A stretch of DNA of 64,000 bases from Flavobacterium piscisymbiosum (GTDB lineage: Bacteria > Bacteroidota > Bacteroidia > Flavobacteriales > Flavobacteriaceae), in assembly GCF_020905295.1 (NCBI RefSeq), contig NZ_JAJJMM010000001.1, positions 3,038,001 through 3,102,000 of the forward strand, in the 5' to 3' direction. Within the stretch, counting starts at the first letter, position 1; the number at the start of each line of letters is the position of its first letter. The position numbers and the translations under genes were made by a program. Below the pieces are notes generated by a model. The model saw nothing but the letters and a program-made list of their open reading frames with translations. It had not been told where the DNA came from and searched no databases. Of this stretch, positions 54,316 to 63,656 are shown piece after piece.

Positions 54316-56649
54316 ATGAATAGAATAAATTGCAAAAGTTTTCTCTTTGGATTCTCATTTTTAGTAATTGGCTTTGGAGTAAATGCTCAGAAAAAAGCAA
54401 TAGAAAAACGTAATTTAATTCAGTACGTAGATCCTATGATTGGTACAGCTAAAATGGGACATACTTATCCAGGAGCAACCGTTCCGTTTGGTAGCGTACA
54501 ATTAAGTCCGGAAACTGATACTATTGCGTACAGTTTAAACGGAAAATATAACGGAGACGTCTATAAATATTGTGCAGGATACCAATATGAGGACAAAACC
54601 ATTGTAGGTTTTAGTCATACGCATTTTAGCGGAACAGGACATTCAGATTTAGGCGATTTTCTAATAATGCCTACAACCGGAAAATTGCAACTGAATCCCG
54701 GAGTAGCTTCAAAACCATTATCAGGTTATCGATCATCATTTTCTCATTCGACCGAAAAAGCAGAACCTGCTTATTACAGCGTATTGCTGGAAGATCATAA
54801 AATTAAGGTAGAACTTACGGCAACAACGCGTGTGGGAATGCATCAGTATACATTTCCAAAGTCGGATGAAGCACATATTATTCTCGACCTGACTTCCGGA
54901 ATTTATAATTATGATAAAAAGAATGTATGGACATTTGTTCGAGTAGAAAATGATACTTTAATTACAGGATATCGCCAAACTAATGGATGGGCAAGAACCA
55001 GAACTGTTTATTTTGCGATGTCTTTTAGTAAACCAATTAAAAGTTACGGACAAGCTCCTCTTGAAAAAAGTGTTTACAGAGGTTTTTGGGGAAGATTTGA
55101 TCAAACAAAAAATTTTCCGGAAATGGCAGGTCAAAATTTAAAATTGTTTTTTGATTTTAATACTAATGAAGGAGAAAAGATCAAAATAAAAATGGCTTTA
55201 TCTCCCGTAAGTTCTGCCGGAGCGCTTGAAAACATGAAAAAAGAAGTTCCGGGTTGGGATTTCGAAAAAGTGAAAAAACAAAGTCAGGAAGTCTGGAACA
55301 ATGAATTGAATAAAATTCAGGTAGAAACCGTTCAGAAAGAAGATTTGGTGAATTTTTATACGGCAATGTATCACGCCTTTTTAGGTCCAACAGAATACAT
55401 GGATTTAGACGGAAATTACAAAGGTTTGGATATGAATGTTCATAAAGCAGAGAACTTTAAAAATTATACGAGTTATTCGTTATGGGATACTTACAGGGCT
55501 TTACATCCATTATTCAATTTGGTGCAACCAGCCAGAAACTCAGACATGATTAGTTCGATGTTGGCGCATTCAGACCAAAGTGCACATAAAATGTTGCCGA
55601 TATGGTCGCATTATGCCAATGAAAACTGGTGTATGATTGGTTATCATTCGGTTTCTGTAATTGCCGATGCAATTGTAAAAGGAAATGGAAATTTTGATCC
55701 TGAAAAAGCACTTCAGGCTTGTGTAAATACAGCAAAAGTCCCGTATTATGACGGATTAGAATATTACATGAAAATGGGCTACGTACCTGAAGATAAAAAT
55801 GGAGCTTCGGTATCTAAAACTTTAGAATATGCCTATGATGATTGGGCAATTGCTCAGGCCGCTAAGAAATTGGGGAAAACAGAAATTTATAATGAATTTA
55901 TAGAAAGATCTAAAAATTATAAAAACGTTTACGATGCTAAAACAGGTTTTATGCGTCCTAAATTAAACGACGGAACTTTCAAAAAAGAGTTTGATCCGCT
56001 GGACACGCACGGACAAGGATTTATTGAAGGAAATTCGTGGAATTATAGTTTGTATGTTCCTCAAGATCCTGCAGATATGATCAAAATGATGGGAGGAAAC
56101 GACAAGTTTAATGTTCGCCTTGATTCGTTGTTTAGCATGCATTTGCCTGACAAGTATTTTGAAAACACAGAAGATATTACCAGAGACGGAATAATAGGTA
56201 ATTATGTTCACGGAAATGAACCTTCGCATCATGTAGTGTATTTATACAATTGGACTAATTCGCCTTGGAAAGCGCAAGACAAAATTAGAATGATTTTGAA
56301 AAAAATGTATAGAAATGGTGCCGATGGTTTAGGAGGAAATGATGATTTTGGGCAAATGAGTGCCTGGTATATTTTTAGCAGTTTAGGGTTTTACCCAGTT
56401 GCGCCGGGTTCTGATGAATATGCTTTGGGAAGTCCATTGGTTAAAAAAGCGGTTTTTAATTTAGAAAACGAAAAGAATTTTGAAGTCGAAACCGTAAATC
56501 AATCAGATAAAAATGTGTTTGTGAGTAAAGTGCTTTTAAACGGAAAACAATTAGAGAAACCTTTCCTGAAACATTCGGATGTTATTAATGGTGGAAAAAT
56601 TACTTTTTATATGAGTGCTAAACCAAACAAGAAGAATTACCAGAATTAA
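54316..56649 (+). CDS. GH92 alpha-mannosidase
   Basis: 777 residues. Signal peptide (SFLFGFSFLVIGFGVNAQ). The glycoside hydrolase 92 plan follows: LIQYVDPMIGTAKMGHTYPGATVPFG at the N-terminus, then GFSHTHFSGTGHSDLGD, and in the catalytic (alpha/alpha)6 domain SLWDTYRALHPLFNLV, EGNSWNYSLYVPQDP, GNEPSHHVVYLYNW and GNDDFGQMSAWYIFSSLGFYPVAPGS. GH92 enzymes are calcium-dependent exo-alpha-mannosidases (mostly alpha-1,2) acting on N-glycan or yeast mannans. It is not in a SusC/SusD locus here. Confidence 0.96.
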   Translation: MNRINCKSFLFGFSFLVIGFGVNAQKKAIEKRNLIQYVDPMIGTAKMGHTYPGATVPFGSVQLSPETDTIAYSLNGKYNGDVYKYCAGYQYEDKTIVGFSHTHFSGTGHSDLGDFLIMPTTGKLQLNPGVASKPLSGYRSSFSHSTEKAEPAYYSVLLEDHKIKVELTATTRVGMHQYTFPKSDEAHIILDLTSGIYNYDKKNVWTFVRVENDTLITGYRQTNGWARTRTVYFAMSFSKPIKSYGQAPLEKSVYRGFWGRFDQTKNFPEMAGQNLKLFFDFNTNEGEKIKIKMALSPVSSAGALENMKKEVPGWDFEKVKKQSQEVWNNELNKIQVETVQKEDLVNFYTAMYHAFLGPTEYMDLDGNYKGLDMNVHKAENFKNYTSYSLWDTYRALHPLFNLVQPARNSDMISSMLAHSDQSAHKMLPIWSHYANENWCMIGYHSVSVIADAIVKGNGNFDPEKALQACVNTAKVPYYDGLEYYMKMGYVPEDKNGASVSKTLEYAYDDWAIAQAAKKLGKTEIYNEFIERSKNYKNVYDAKTGFMRPKLNDGTFKKEFDPLDTHGQGFIEGNSWNYSLYVPQDPADMIKMMGGNDKFNVRLDSLFSMHLPDKYFENTEDITRDGIIGNYVHGNEPSHHVVYLYNWTNSPWKAQDKIRMILKKMYRNGADGLGGNDDFGQMSAWYIFSSLGFYPVAPGSDEYALGSPLVKKAVFNLENEKNFEVETVNQSDKNVFVSKVLLNGKQLEKPFLKHSDVINGGKITFYMSAKPNKKNYQN

Positions 56650-56699
56650 TGTTGCCCACGGGTTTTACGGATGAAACGGGTTTACGCGGATTTTTTGTT

Positions 56700-56767
56700 A
56701 TTGTCACCCTGAGCGAAGTCGAAGGGCTTTAGGTCGATGAGGGCTTCGACTTCGCTCAGCCTGACAA
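56700..56767. repeat. Inverted repeat GTCACCCTGAGCGAAGTCGAAG
   Basis: TTGTCACCCTGAGCGAAGTC and its near-mirror GACTTCGCTCAGCCTGACAA bracket a 20-bp centre. Rest of 56650-57006 holds CGTGATTCGTGTGATTCGTG words (about 56800-56840) and CTGATAGCTATCGGGA (about 56868), no gene. Confidence 0.85.
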
Positions 56768-57006
56768 TTGTATTCTTATTTTATTACCGTATTAAATTCG
56801 TGATAATTCGCGTGATTCGTGTGATTCGTGGCAAAAAAGTATTTTAATCCTTTATCCTGATAGCTATCGGGAGTGGCTAACTTTTTTCTCTCGCAGATTT
56901 AGCAGATTTAATTTATGCAAATTCGTGGCGAAAAAAATAATAAAAAAGAATCATAACAGACTTTGCAAAAACTTCACGAAATTTGCACTTTAAATAAAAA
57001 GTAAAT

Positions 57007-57450
57007 ATGAAAATAAATCTAAAATCGGGAATTGATAAATTGCTTTTCGGAATGAGGCAAAACGATGTAACTGCTGCTTGGGGAAAACCGGATAAAAATT
57101 ATGTAGACGAAGATGATAATGTGATTTTTGTATACAATGCACACAAAATCAGATTGACATTTTATCAGGAAGAAGACTTGAAATTGGGTTATTTAGTAGC
57201 TTCGAGCAATGAGTTAGAAGTTTTTGGATTCAAATTAATTGGAAGAAAAATTGCTGATGTAAAGAAAGATTTGGCTACAAAAGGAATTACAAAATACACT
57301 CAGGAGACTTTTGATACTTTCGAAAATTATTTCAACGAAGACAATTGGTTTATTCTTCAAACTGAATTTGATGAAGTTGTGAAGTTTGAAGTTGGAGCAA
57401 TCATCAATGATAAAGACGAATTTGACTGGAAATTTCCGGTGAAGAAATAA
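57007..57450 (+). CDS. Small cytoplasmic protein of unknown function
   Basis: 147 residues: GIDKLLFGMRQNDVTAAWGKP, DDNVIFVYNAHKIRLTFYQEED, KLIGRKIADVKKDLATKGI, DNWFILQTEFDEVVKFEVGA. The pattern of a GM-x-x-x-(D/E)V helix followed by paired beta-strands resembles SmpA/BamE-like or SUKH-like small domains, but neither can be claimed. No signal peptide. It is monocistronic with a strong terminator. Confidence 0.75.
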   Translation: MKINLKSGIDKLLFGMRQNDVTAAWGKPDKNYVDEDDNVIFVYNAHKIRLTFYQEEDLKLGYLVASSNELEVFGFKLIGRKIADVKKDLATKGITKYTQETFDTFENYFNEDNWFILQTEFDEVVKFEVGAIINDKDEFDWKFPVKK

Positions 57451-57466
57451 GAGAAATGCGCTTAAA

Positions 57467-57499
57467 AACTTTGTCAAAGTTTTAAACTTTGACAAAGTT
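57467..57499. repeat. 33-bp palindromic element, copy 2
   Basis: Identical to the element at 40773-40805. Confidence 0.85.
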
Positions 57500-57506
57500 G
57501 AATGGA

Positions 57507-57553
57507 CATCAAGCAAAAAACCGACAAGTGATTGTCGGTTTTTTGCTTGATGT
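57507..57553 (+). terminator. Strong terminator
   Basis: CATCAAGCAAAAAACCGACAA ... mirror half, a 21-bp perfect stem with a 5-nt loop, including a T6 on the descending arm. It ends the gene at 57007. Confidence 0.88.
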
Positions 57554-57602
57554 CATAATCTAAGAGCAGGTAATACACTAAAGTTCTTAAAACGCCTAAA
57601 TC

Positions 57603-57682
57603 CCTAGCCCTGATGGGAACGGCATCCTTTTGTGGTGGGGTTCACCACAAAAGATACAGTGGACAGCAGGAAATAGCTCCTT
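57603..57682 (+). ncRNA. Flavo-1-like structured RNA element, copy D
   Basis: CTAGCCCTGATGGGAACGG, ATCCTTTTGTGGTG - loop - CACCACAAAAGAT, ACAGTGG, ACAGCAGGAAATAGCTCCTT. This is the best-preserved copy and the only one on the plus strand. It lies between two terminators (57507-57553 and 57721-57753), so it would be a separate transcript or a mobile structured element. Confidence 0.6.
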
Positions 57683-57720
57683 ATTTTTATTATTTAATAC
57701 TTATTCTGACAAACTAAAAC

Positions 57721-57753
57721 AAAAAAAACCGACAATCACTTGTCGGTTTTTTT
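57721..57753 (-). terminator. Terminator after the M61 peptidase gene
   Basis: AAAACCGACAA - TCACT - TTGTCGGTTTT stem with T runs on both sides, about 20 bp after the stop at 57773. Confidence 0.9.
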
Positions 57754-57772
57754 ATGTTTTGATGAAAAGAAA

Positions 57773-59626
57773 TTATCCTTTTAACCATGCATTTTTAAGT
57801 TTCTCTTTTGAAGCATCTGTTGCTTTAAAAGTTTCTTTTTCTTCGAATGGTACTTTTACAGTTCCTTTGATGGTTTGTTCTTTTCCGTCGCGTTTGATTT
57901 TAATCGTGATAAGATCGTTTTCTTTCCAGTTTTCACTTTCGGTAATCAAATCATAAATATTGTCTAAGTTGTACGCTTTGTCGTTTACAGTTAGGATTTG
58001 ATCTCCTGCTTTAAGATTTAAACTGGTAAAAAATACGTTTAAATCAAGATCCTTACGAACGCTTATTACTTTAGTTGCTTTATCAATAGTAATATATGGA
58101 TTTTGCCCTTTTATGAAAATTGATCCCGGAACTTTTTCTGAGGCTTTGCCAACTCCAACTTTTGCCAAATAAAAATCGTAAGGAATTGGAGTTGTTCCCT
58201 GAACATATTTAGTCAAAAATTCGCCCACTTCAGGATAAGTAAGCTGTGTGATTTTTGCAAAAAGCTCATCATCATTAAATGGTTTTTCTACACCATATTC
58301 ACTAGCTAATTTGTGCATTAGGTCCAGAATTCCTCTTTCGCCATTGCTTTTTTCTCTAATGATAATATCGATGCACATACCAATTAAAGCTCCTTTTTGG
58401 TACACATTTAGGTACTGATCTTTATAAGGTTGCTCTAATACATTTTTACTCATTACAGTAAACGACATTGTATCGTTTAAGCTTTTTGCCTGTTCGATTT
58501 TATCAGCAATACGAGTATAAAATTCGGCTTCGTCAATTAATCCCTGATTGATTTGAAAAAGATTTGCAAAATATTCTGTTACTCCTTCGTACATCCATAA
58601 ATGTTCAGACATTTTTGGGGCATTATAATCAAAATACTGAATTTCTTTTGAGTGAACAGTAAGTGGAGTTACAATATGAAAAAACTCGTGAGAAACAACG
58701 TCCTTCATTGATTCTACCAATTTTTCTTTTGGCATAGATTCCGGTAAAACAACGGTAGTTGCAGTAGGATGTTCCAGAGCTCCAAAACCGTGAGCATCAT
58801 CTTTTGCCATACTTGACAAATACAATAAAACAGTATATTTTTTAGTCGCATTTACTTTTCCTAAAAAGTTTTTTTGCGCCGTCATCATTGTTTTCATTTC
58901 AGGAGTAATACTTTCGGCAGTAAATTTTCCTGTTGGAGAGTAAACAGCGATTAAAATATCCATTCCGTTTACATTAAACGTTGTATAATCCGGTTTAGAA
59001 TACATGATTGGGTTTTCGACTAAAACAGCATAACGAGGCGTTGTAAAAACGTCGCTTGTATTACTTGCGTCTTCGTCATTCATTGAAGTTGCTCCCCAAA
59101 TTGTTTCAGGATGTGTGATGGTAACTTTATAAGGTACATCTAGTTTATCCTGAAAATAACCTACAAAACCATGCGTGTTCACCATAAAATTGATTCCTGC
59201 ATTGATATTGGTTCCAGCTGGCGAAAAAACATCGTCGTTACCAAATCCGGTTCCTTTTTCGGTATCAAAAGTATCACCTACTAAATAAGTTACTTTTTTT
59301 AATTTTTTTGCATCAGCAATTGACCATGAATTATCGTCGATTCTTTTTACTGTTAATGGGTTGCCTTTTGCATCAAAAGCTTTAAAATCATCTGAAAATT
59401 TACCGTAGTTATCTGTAGAGTAAGTTCCAGGAACTGTTTTTGGGATACTATAAATTACTTGGTCGGTTTTTATTTGAGGAGGGGTAACGGTTACCAGTAC
59501 TTTGTCATCTTTTACATCGATAAGATCAATATTAACACCTACAACATTTGCGGCACCAGATGAGCTTCCTGTTTTACAACTCCAAAGGGTCGCTGCAAGA
59601 GCTAAGGTGTAAAGTATTTTTTTCAT
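57773..59626 (-). CDS. M61 family metallopeptidase with PDZ domain
   Basis: 617 residues. A lipoprotein signal (LALAATLWSCKTGSS). An N-terminal beta domain (about 25-200), the glycyl-aminopeptidase-like M61 catalytic core with zinc site His313-Glu314-x-x-His317 in VVSHEFFHIVTPL and the downstream LWMYEGVTEYFAN supplying the third ligand, then a C-terminal PDZ domain (about 520-600: LNVFFTSLNLKAGDQILTVNDKAYN). It is envelope-anchored and degrades or trims peptides. Length and order are standard for M61. Confidence 0.94.
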   Translation of the reverse strand: MKKILYTLALAATLWSCKTGSSSGAANVVGVNIDLIDVKDDKVLVTVTPPQIKTDQVIYSIPKTVPGTYSTDNYGKFSDDFKAFDAKGNPLTVKRIDDNSWSIADAKKLKKVTYLVGDTFDTEKGTGFGNDDVFSPAGTNINAGINFMVNTHGFVGYFQDKLDVPYKVTITHPETIWGATSMNDEDASNTSDVFTTPRYAVLVENPIMYSKPDYTTFNVNGMDILIAVYSPTGKFTAESITPEMKTMMTAQKNFLGKVNATKKYTVLLYLSSMAKDDAHGFGALEHPTATTVVLPESMPKEKLVESMKDVVSHEFFHIVTPLTVHSKEIQYFDYNAPKMSEHLWMYEGVTEYFANLFQINQGLIDEAEFYTRIADKIEQAKSLNDTMSFTVMSKNVLEQPYKDQYLNVYQKGALIGMCIDIIIREKSNGERGILDLMHKLASEYGVEKPFNDDELFAKITQLTYPEVGEFLTKYVQGTTPIPYDFYLAKVGVGKASEKVPGSIFIKGQNPYITIDKATKVISVRKDLDLNVFFTSLNLKAGDQILTVNDKAYNLDNIYDLITESENWKENDLITIKIKRDGKEQTIKGTVKVPFEEKETFKATDASKEKLKNAWLKG

Positions 59627-59726
59627 TTGTTTGAATTTAGTTATTCGTATATGACTTGTAAATTATCAAAAAGTTACACTAAGATTAAAAGTAATAAAAA
59701 AACTCCTGAATTTCAGGAGTTCTGCC

Positions 59727-60005
59727 TTAGTCTAGCTTATTTTTTATATAATATTTACCATCCAGATCTTCGTCAAAATCATCTATTTTAACTGGTTTTG
59801 GTTTTGGTTTATTTGCAATTGCCTTTTTTTTCCACATTTCAAATTTTTCAAGTGGCATCTTCTTTTTCATGATTTCCAGAACTTCTTTTTCTGCCAATCC
59901 AAATTCCTTTTTAATGATCTCAAATGGATTTTTTTCTTCTAAGGCTAACGAAACAAGTTTTTCGGTTTGCTCCCAATTCAATTCTTTGCGGTTACTCTTT
60001 TTCAT
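59727..60005 (-). CDS. DUF2805/TIGR03643 small protein
   Basis: 92 residues from the ATG at 60005; the frame begins one codon earlier at a GTG. It matches the TIGR03643 family: LNWEQTEKLVSLALEEKNPFEIIKKEFGLAEKEVLEIM has helix-turn-helix character, followed by a proline/lysine-rich linker (KPKPKPVKIDDFDED). Function unknown; a nucleic-acid-binding role is suggested by the helical layout only. Confidence 0.88.
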   Translation of the reverse strand: MKKSNRKELNWEQTEKLVSLALEEKNPFEIIKKEFGLAEKEVLEIMKKKMPLEKFEMWKKKAIANKPKPKPVKIDDFDEDLDGKYYIKNKLD

Positions 60006-60125
60006 CACGTGAAAATTAATTCAAAATAGGGGTTAATGATTAATAGATTGATTTTCAATTTAAGTATCAATATTAATAAAAAAAATAATTAGTTGGTTCG
60101 ATCTGAGATGTTTTTTTTAATGATT

Positions 60126-60953
60126 TTAACTGTTTTTTGCAGATCTTGATTTTTGAAACGGAATTTGCAATAAATTTTGCAATTTATTGTTTTCTTCAGG
60201 TCCCATATGTGTATCGACTCCGTAGATTATTTCTTCTTTTGAAAGGGTGGTAAAAGTGCCAAAAAGCCGATCCCAAACTGAAAAAATATTCCCATAATTG
60301 CTATCAGTATAAGGTAAAACATAATGATGATGTACTTTATGCATATTGGGTGAAATGATAAAATAACTCAAAAAGGCATCAAATTTAGGAGGCAAAGAAA
60401 TATTAGCATGATTAAACTGCGAGAAAATAACGGATAAACTTTGGTATAAAAAAACCATCCACATAGGGCTTCCTACAATTAGAACGCCCAGAGTAGTAAA
60501 TATAAACCGAATAACACTTTCTCCCGGATGATGTCTATTGGCGGTTGTGGTGTCGATCCAGGTATCGGTATGATGTACGATATGAAAACGCCAGAGAAAT
60601 TTTATTTTGTGCTGAACGAAATGCGCTAAATAAGCCCCAATTAAATCTAATAAAAGAAGTCCTGTAATGGTATACAGCCAAATTGGTATTGCGGGTATCC
60701 ATTGCAGTATTCCAAAATGATTTTCTGTTGTCCAGTTCGCCGTTGTAATGAGGATAAAAGCCAACACAAAATTTACAATAATGGTAGTAAATGTCAAAAA
60801 GAAATTGATTCCTGCGTGCTGCCATTTTCTGTATTTCATTTGAAACAGCGGGAAGGTGTTTTCGATGAGCCAAAAGATAGTAATTCCTCCCACCAGAATT
60901 AAACTTCGATGGGTAGACGGAATCGTGCTGAAATATGCTATAATATCATCCAT
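60126..60953 (-). CDS. Sterol desaturase/fatty-acid hydroxylase family protein
   Basis: 275 residues with about four membrane helices and the di-iron histidine clusters of the FA_hydroxylase superfamily: HFVQHKIKFLWRFHIVHHTD, then TANRHHPGE and MHKVHHHYVLPYTDSNYG. Members hydroxylate or desaturate lipids such as carotenoids and sterols. Bacteroidota homologues are of unknown substrate; ornithine- or sulphonolipid hydroxylation is possible. It stands alone here. Confidence 0.92.
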   Translation of the reverse strand: MDDIIAYFSTIPSTHRSLILVGGITIFWLIENTFPLFQMKYRKWQHAGINFFLTFTTIIVNFVLAFILITTANWTTENHFGILQWIPAIPIWLYTITGLLLLDLIGAYLAHFVQHKIKFLWRFHIVHHTDTWIDTTTANRHHPGESVIRFIFTTLGVLIVGSPMWMVFLYQSLSVIFSQFNHANISLPPKFDAFLSYFIISPNMHKVHHHYVLPYTDSNYGNIFSVWDRLFGTFTTLSKEEIIYGVDTHMGPEENNKLQNLLQIPFQKSRSAKNS

Positions 60954-61092
60954 AAGTAAAATTTAGATTGATAAAAGTTGTAATCTGTTTTCTATGAATA
61001 GGTTAATTTGAAATACAGGCATATAAAAAAAGAGAAAACCGAATATAAATATATCAGATTTTCTCTTTAAAAGTAAGTTATAAGGTGTTTTT

Positions 61093-61335
61093 TTATGCTT
61101 TTTTAATCAGGCTGATTAAAAAGAGTAATACCCAGGCTCCTCCAACAGCAATTAAAATTTGCCAAAGAAGTCCGCCGCCGCCAATGCCAAGATTGCCGGC
61201 AATCCAGCCACCAATAATTCCGCCAATGATCCCGACGATAATATTACCCAATAATCCAAAACCTGCACCTTTCCAGATTTGGCCAGCAAGCCATCCTGAA
61301 ATTGCTCCGATAAGTAAAAAATATAAAAATGCCAT
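61093..61335 (-). CDS. GlsB/YeaQ/YmgE-family small membrane protein
   Basis: 80 residues, glycine-rich with three membrane helices: FLLIGAISGWLAGQIWKGAG, GLLGNIIVGIIGGIIGGWIAG, ILIAVGGAWVLLFLISLIKK. This is the transglycosylase-associated (Gly-rich) family linked to stress responses. It lies 30 bp downstream of the aquaporin gene on the same strand, so the two are probably cotranscribed, fitting an osmotic-stress theme. Confidence 0.92.
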   Translation of the reverse strand: MAFLYFLLIGAISGWLAGQIWKGAGFGLLGNIIVGIIGGIIGGWIAGNLGIGGGGLLWQILIAVGGAWVLLFLISLIKKA

Positions 61336-61365
61336 ATGATGTTTTTTTAGTTAAATTGAATTTGA

Positions 61366-62073
61366 TTAAGCTGCGTCGTGATTTTGTAACAACGTTTTGT
61401 ATAAAAATCCGGCTACAATGGCTCCCAAAATTGGTGCAACCCAAAATAACCAAACTTGTGCTAGTGGCTCGCCTCCTGTAAAAATTGCCTGAGATAAAGA
61501 TCTTGCAGGGTTTACAGAAGTGTTCGTAATAGGAATACTGATTAAGTGAATTAGAGTTAATGCCAAACCAATTGCTATACCGGCAAATCTTCCGTTTGCA
61601 AATTTATCTGTAGCGCCAAGGATTACTAATAAGAAGAATAATGTTAGAACAAATTCTGCAATAAATGCTGATGCCATAGAATAGTTGTCGGGAGAGAACG
61701 CTCCGTAACCATTTGAAGCAAAAGCTCCGGCTTGTGTATTATTGATTGCATTTCCTGCTTTTCCTGACCAGATGATGAATAATGTTCCGGCAGCAGCAAG
61801 TGCACCAACGCATTGTGAGATAATGTAAGGTAAAAGATCTTTTGCCGGGAATCTTCCGCCGGCCCATAGACCAAATGAAACTGCCGGATTAAAATGTCCG
61901 CCAGAAATGTGCCCTACAGCATACGCCATCGTTAGTACTGTTAAACCGAAAGCCAATGCAACTCCTGCAAATCCAATTCCTAAATTAGGAATTCCAGCAG
62001 CAAAAAGTGCGCTTCCACAACCTCCAAAAACTAGCCAATAAGTTCCAAAGAACTCTGCAAATAATTTTTTCAT
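61366..62073 (-). CDS. aqpZ: Aquaporin Z-like water channel
   Basis: 235 residues, six membrane helices plus two half-helices with NPA motifs: HFNPAVSFG (residues 62-64) and SVNPARSLS. The narrow-filter neighbourhood (Phe in LAFGLTV, His in [12 protein letters not shown], Arg after the second NPA) matches AqpZ, so water rather than glycerol is the likely substrate. It is in a minus-strand run DoxX-like - aqpZ - GlsB-type with 29-30 bp gaps. Confidence 0.95.
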   Translation of the reverse strand: MKKLFAEFFGTYWLVFGGCGSALFAAGIPNLGIGFAGVALAFGLTVLTMAYAVGHISGGHFNPAVSFGLWAGGRFPAKDLLPYIISQCVGALAAAGTLFIIWSGKAGNAINNTQAGAFASNGYGAFSPDNYSMASAFIAEFVLTLFFLLVILGATDKFANGRFAGIAIGLALTLIHLISIPITNTSVNPARSLSQAIFTGGEPLAQVWLFWVAPILGAIVAGFLYKTLLQNHDAA

Positions 62074-62102
62074 AATAAAATAATTTAATTAATAGTTGAT
62101 TG

Positions 62103-62459
62103 TTAAAGGGTATATTGGTATGCCCAAAAAATCAAAACAAATTGTAAGGGCAAACGTACAAATAAAATCCAATTTGGTAAACCAAAACTTGCTTTTTTAT
62201 TTTGATACATGAAAAGATTCGCAGGAAATACAGCTATTAATAATGCTATAATTCCCCACGCAGCAAAATTTGTTGTGTAACTAATCATCAGGAGTATGCC
62301 AAGAACAACTTCGGCAACTCCGCTTAAAATATTTATTAATTTGGGGTTCGAGAAAAAGGGCGGAATGATTCTGATGTACATTCCGGGATTTCTAAAATGA
62401 TTTAATCCGGCAATAATATAGAGCGCTGCCATTAAATATAAATGCCAAGGTAAATTCAT
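62103..62459 (-). CDS. DoxX/MauE-like membrane protein
   Basis: 118 residues with four membrane helices: HLYLMAALYIIAGLNHFRNP, INILSGVAEVVLGILLMISY, AAWGIIALLIAVFPANLFM, LPLQFVLIFWAYQYTL. The layout fits the DoxX-like family. Some members act in thiosulphate or respiratory oxidation, but these short forms are of unknown role. It is 29 bp upstream of aqpZ on the same strand and probably cotranscribed. Confidence 0.88.
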   Translation of the reverse strand: MNLPWHLYLMAALYIIAGLNHFRNPGMYIRIIPPFFSNPKLINILSGVAEVVLGILLMISYTTNFAAWGIIALLIAVFPANLFMYQNKKASFGLPNWILFVRLPLQFVLIFWAYQYTL

Positions 62460-62546
62460 GATAATTAAATGTTTATCACGAATTTATAAAAAAATTAACA
62501 ATTATTACATTACAAGTCTCTTTTTTTTAGATCCGGATAAAATAAG

Positions 62547-63443
62547 TTAATTTTTACGTTTAAAATTGACGTTCATAATAATTATGGCAAGAATGATCAG
62601 GACAATTCCAATCCATTGAGAAAGAATAACTTGTTCGTCTAATAATACATAAGCCATCATTACGGAAACAGGAAGTTCAAGTGCTGAAACAATACTTCCT
62701 AAACCAATTCCGGTTAATGGGAAACCTGCAGTCATAAGCATAGGAGGAATAATAGTTCCGAAAAGAGCTAAGATAATTCCCCATTTCATGAAGATCTCAA
62801 AGTTAAAAGGAGTAACCTGAGTAGCAATTGCGAATGAAAATACAATTACCGATCCTCCTAAAAGCATATATAAACTACGTTGTGCTGATGAAATCTCTGT
62901 AGCAACGCTATTTGCCGTAAACATAGTTGTAGTAAATGAGGCTGCTGCCAAAACTCCCCAGGCAAGACCGCGCCAGTCAAGATCTACATCATTATGAATG
63001 ATATTGGTAGCCAGAACAGTACCAATAAGTACAATAATTACAGCAATTACTTTTTGTTTTGATGGTAATTTTTTTTCTAAAAACATTTCCAGTAAAACTC
63101 CCATCCAAACGGTTTGCATTAATAAAACAATACCAATAGAAACCGGAATATATTTTACAGCCAGATAATAGAATAAACTTGTCATACCTAATGATGTACC
63201 GGCAAGCATTAAACTGAATATATTTTTTTTGGTCGCTTTTACAACCTTATCCTTATGTTTTGCTTTTTGAAAAGCGTTTATCAATAAAATACCAATGATT
63301 CCTAATATAAATTGAGATGTGGTTACTTCGGCAGTTGTATATCCTTCTGAATAGGCCATTTTTACGAAAGTAGCTAACATTCCGTAAGTTGTAGCACCTA
63401 TTGCTACTAAAAATACTCCCTTTAATACATTGTTTTGTGACAT
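62547..63443 (-). CDS. EamA-family (DMT) transporter
   Basis: 298 residues with ten predicted membrane helices in two EamA repeats (about 8-140 and 155-290). Repeat ends are marked by VSIGIVLLMQTVWMGVLLEMFLEKK and SIVSALELPVSVMMAYVLLDE. DMT members export metabolites such as amino acids or nucleosides; the substrate here is unknown. A -7 element TACCTTTG (63477-63484, minus strand) lies 34 bp upstream of the start codon. Confidence 0.92.
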   Translation of the reverse strand: MSQNNVLKGVFLVAIGATTYGMLATFVKMAYSEGYTTAEVTTSQFILGIIGILLINAFQKAKHKDKVVKATKKNIFSLMLAGTSLGMTSLFYYLAVKYIPVSIGIVLLMQTVWMGVLLEMFLEKKLPSKQKVIAVIIVLIGTVLATNIIHNDVDLDWRGLAWGVLAAASFTTTMFTANSVATEISSAQRSLYMLLGGSVIVFSFAIATQVTPFNFEIFMKWGIILALFGTIIPPMLMTAGFPLTGIGLGSIVSALELPVSVMMAYVLLDEQVILSQWIGIVLIILAIIIMNVNFKRKN

Positions 63444-63476
63444 CTTAACTTGTTTAGATTAAAAAAATAAAGCCGG

Positions 63477-63484
63477 CAAAGGTA
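63477..63484 (-). promoter_or_regulatory. -7 element of the EamA gene
   Basis: TACCTTTG on the minus strand, 34 bp upstream of the ATG. No convincing TTTG at -33. Confidence 0.45.
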
Positions 63485-63656
63485 AGTTATTTTGTTTAGG
63501 ATTTAATAGAAAATGCTATTAAACATTATTATGAGTTTGGTTTTCGGCTTAATTTATATGCTAATATTGTGAATTTGATATAATTGTATGAAATAAAAAA
63601 CCCATCAAAATATAGAATTTCGATGGGTTTGAATATATTCTGATAAAATAAAAATC

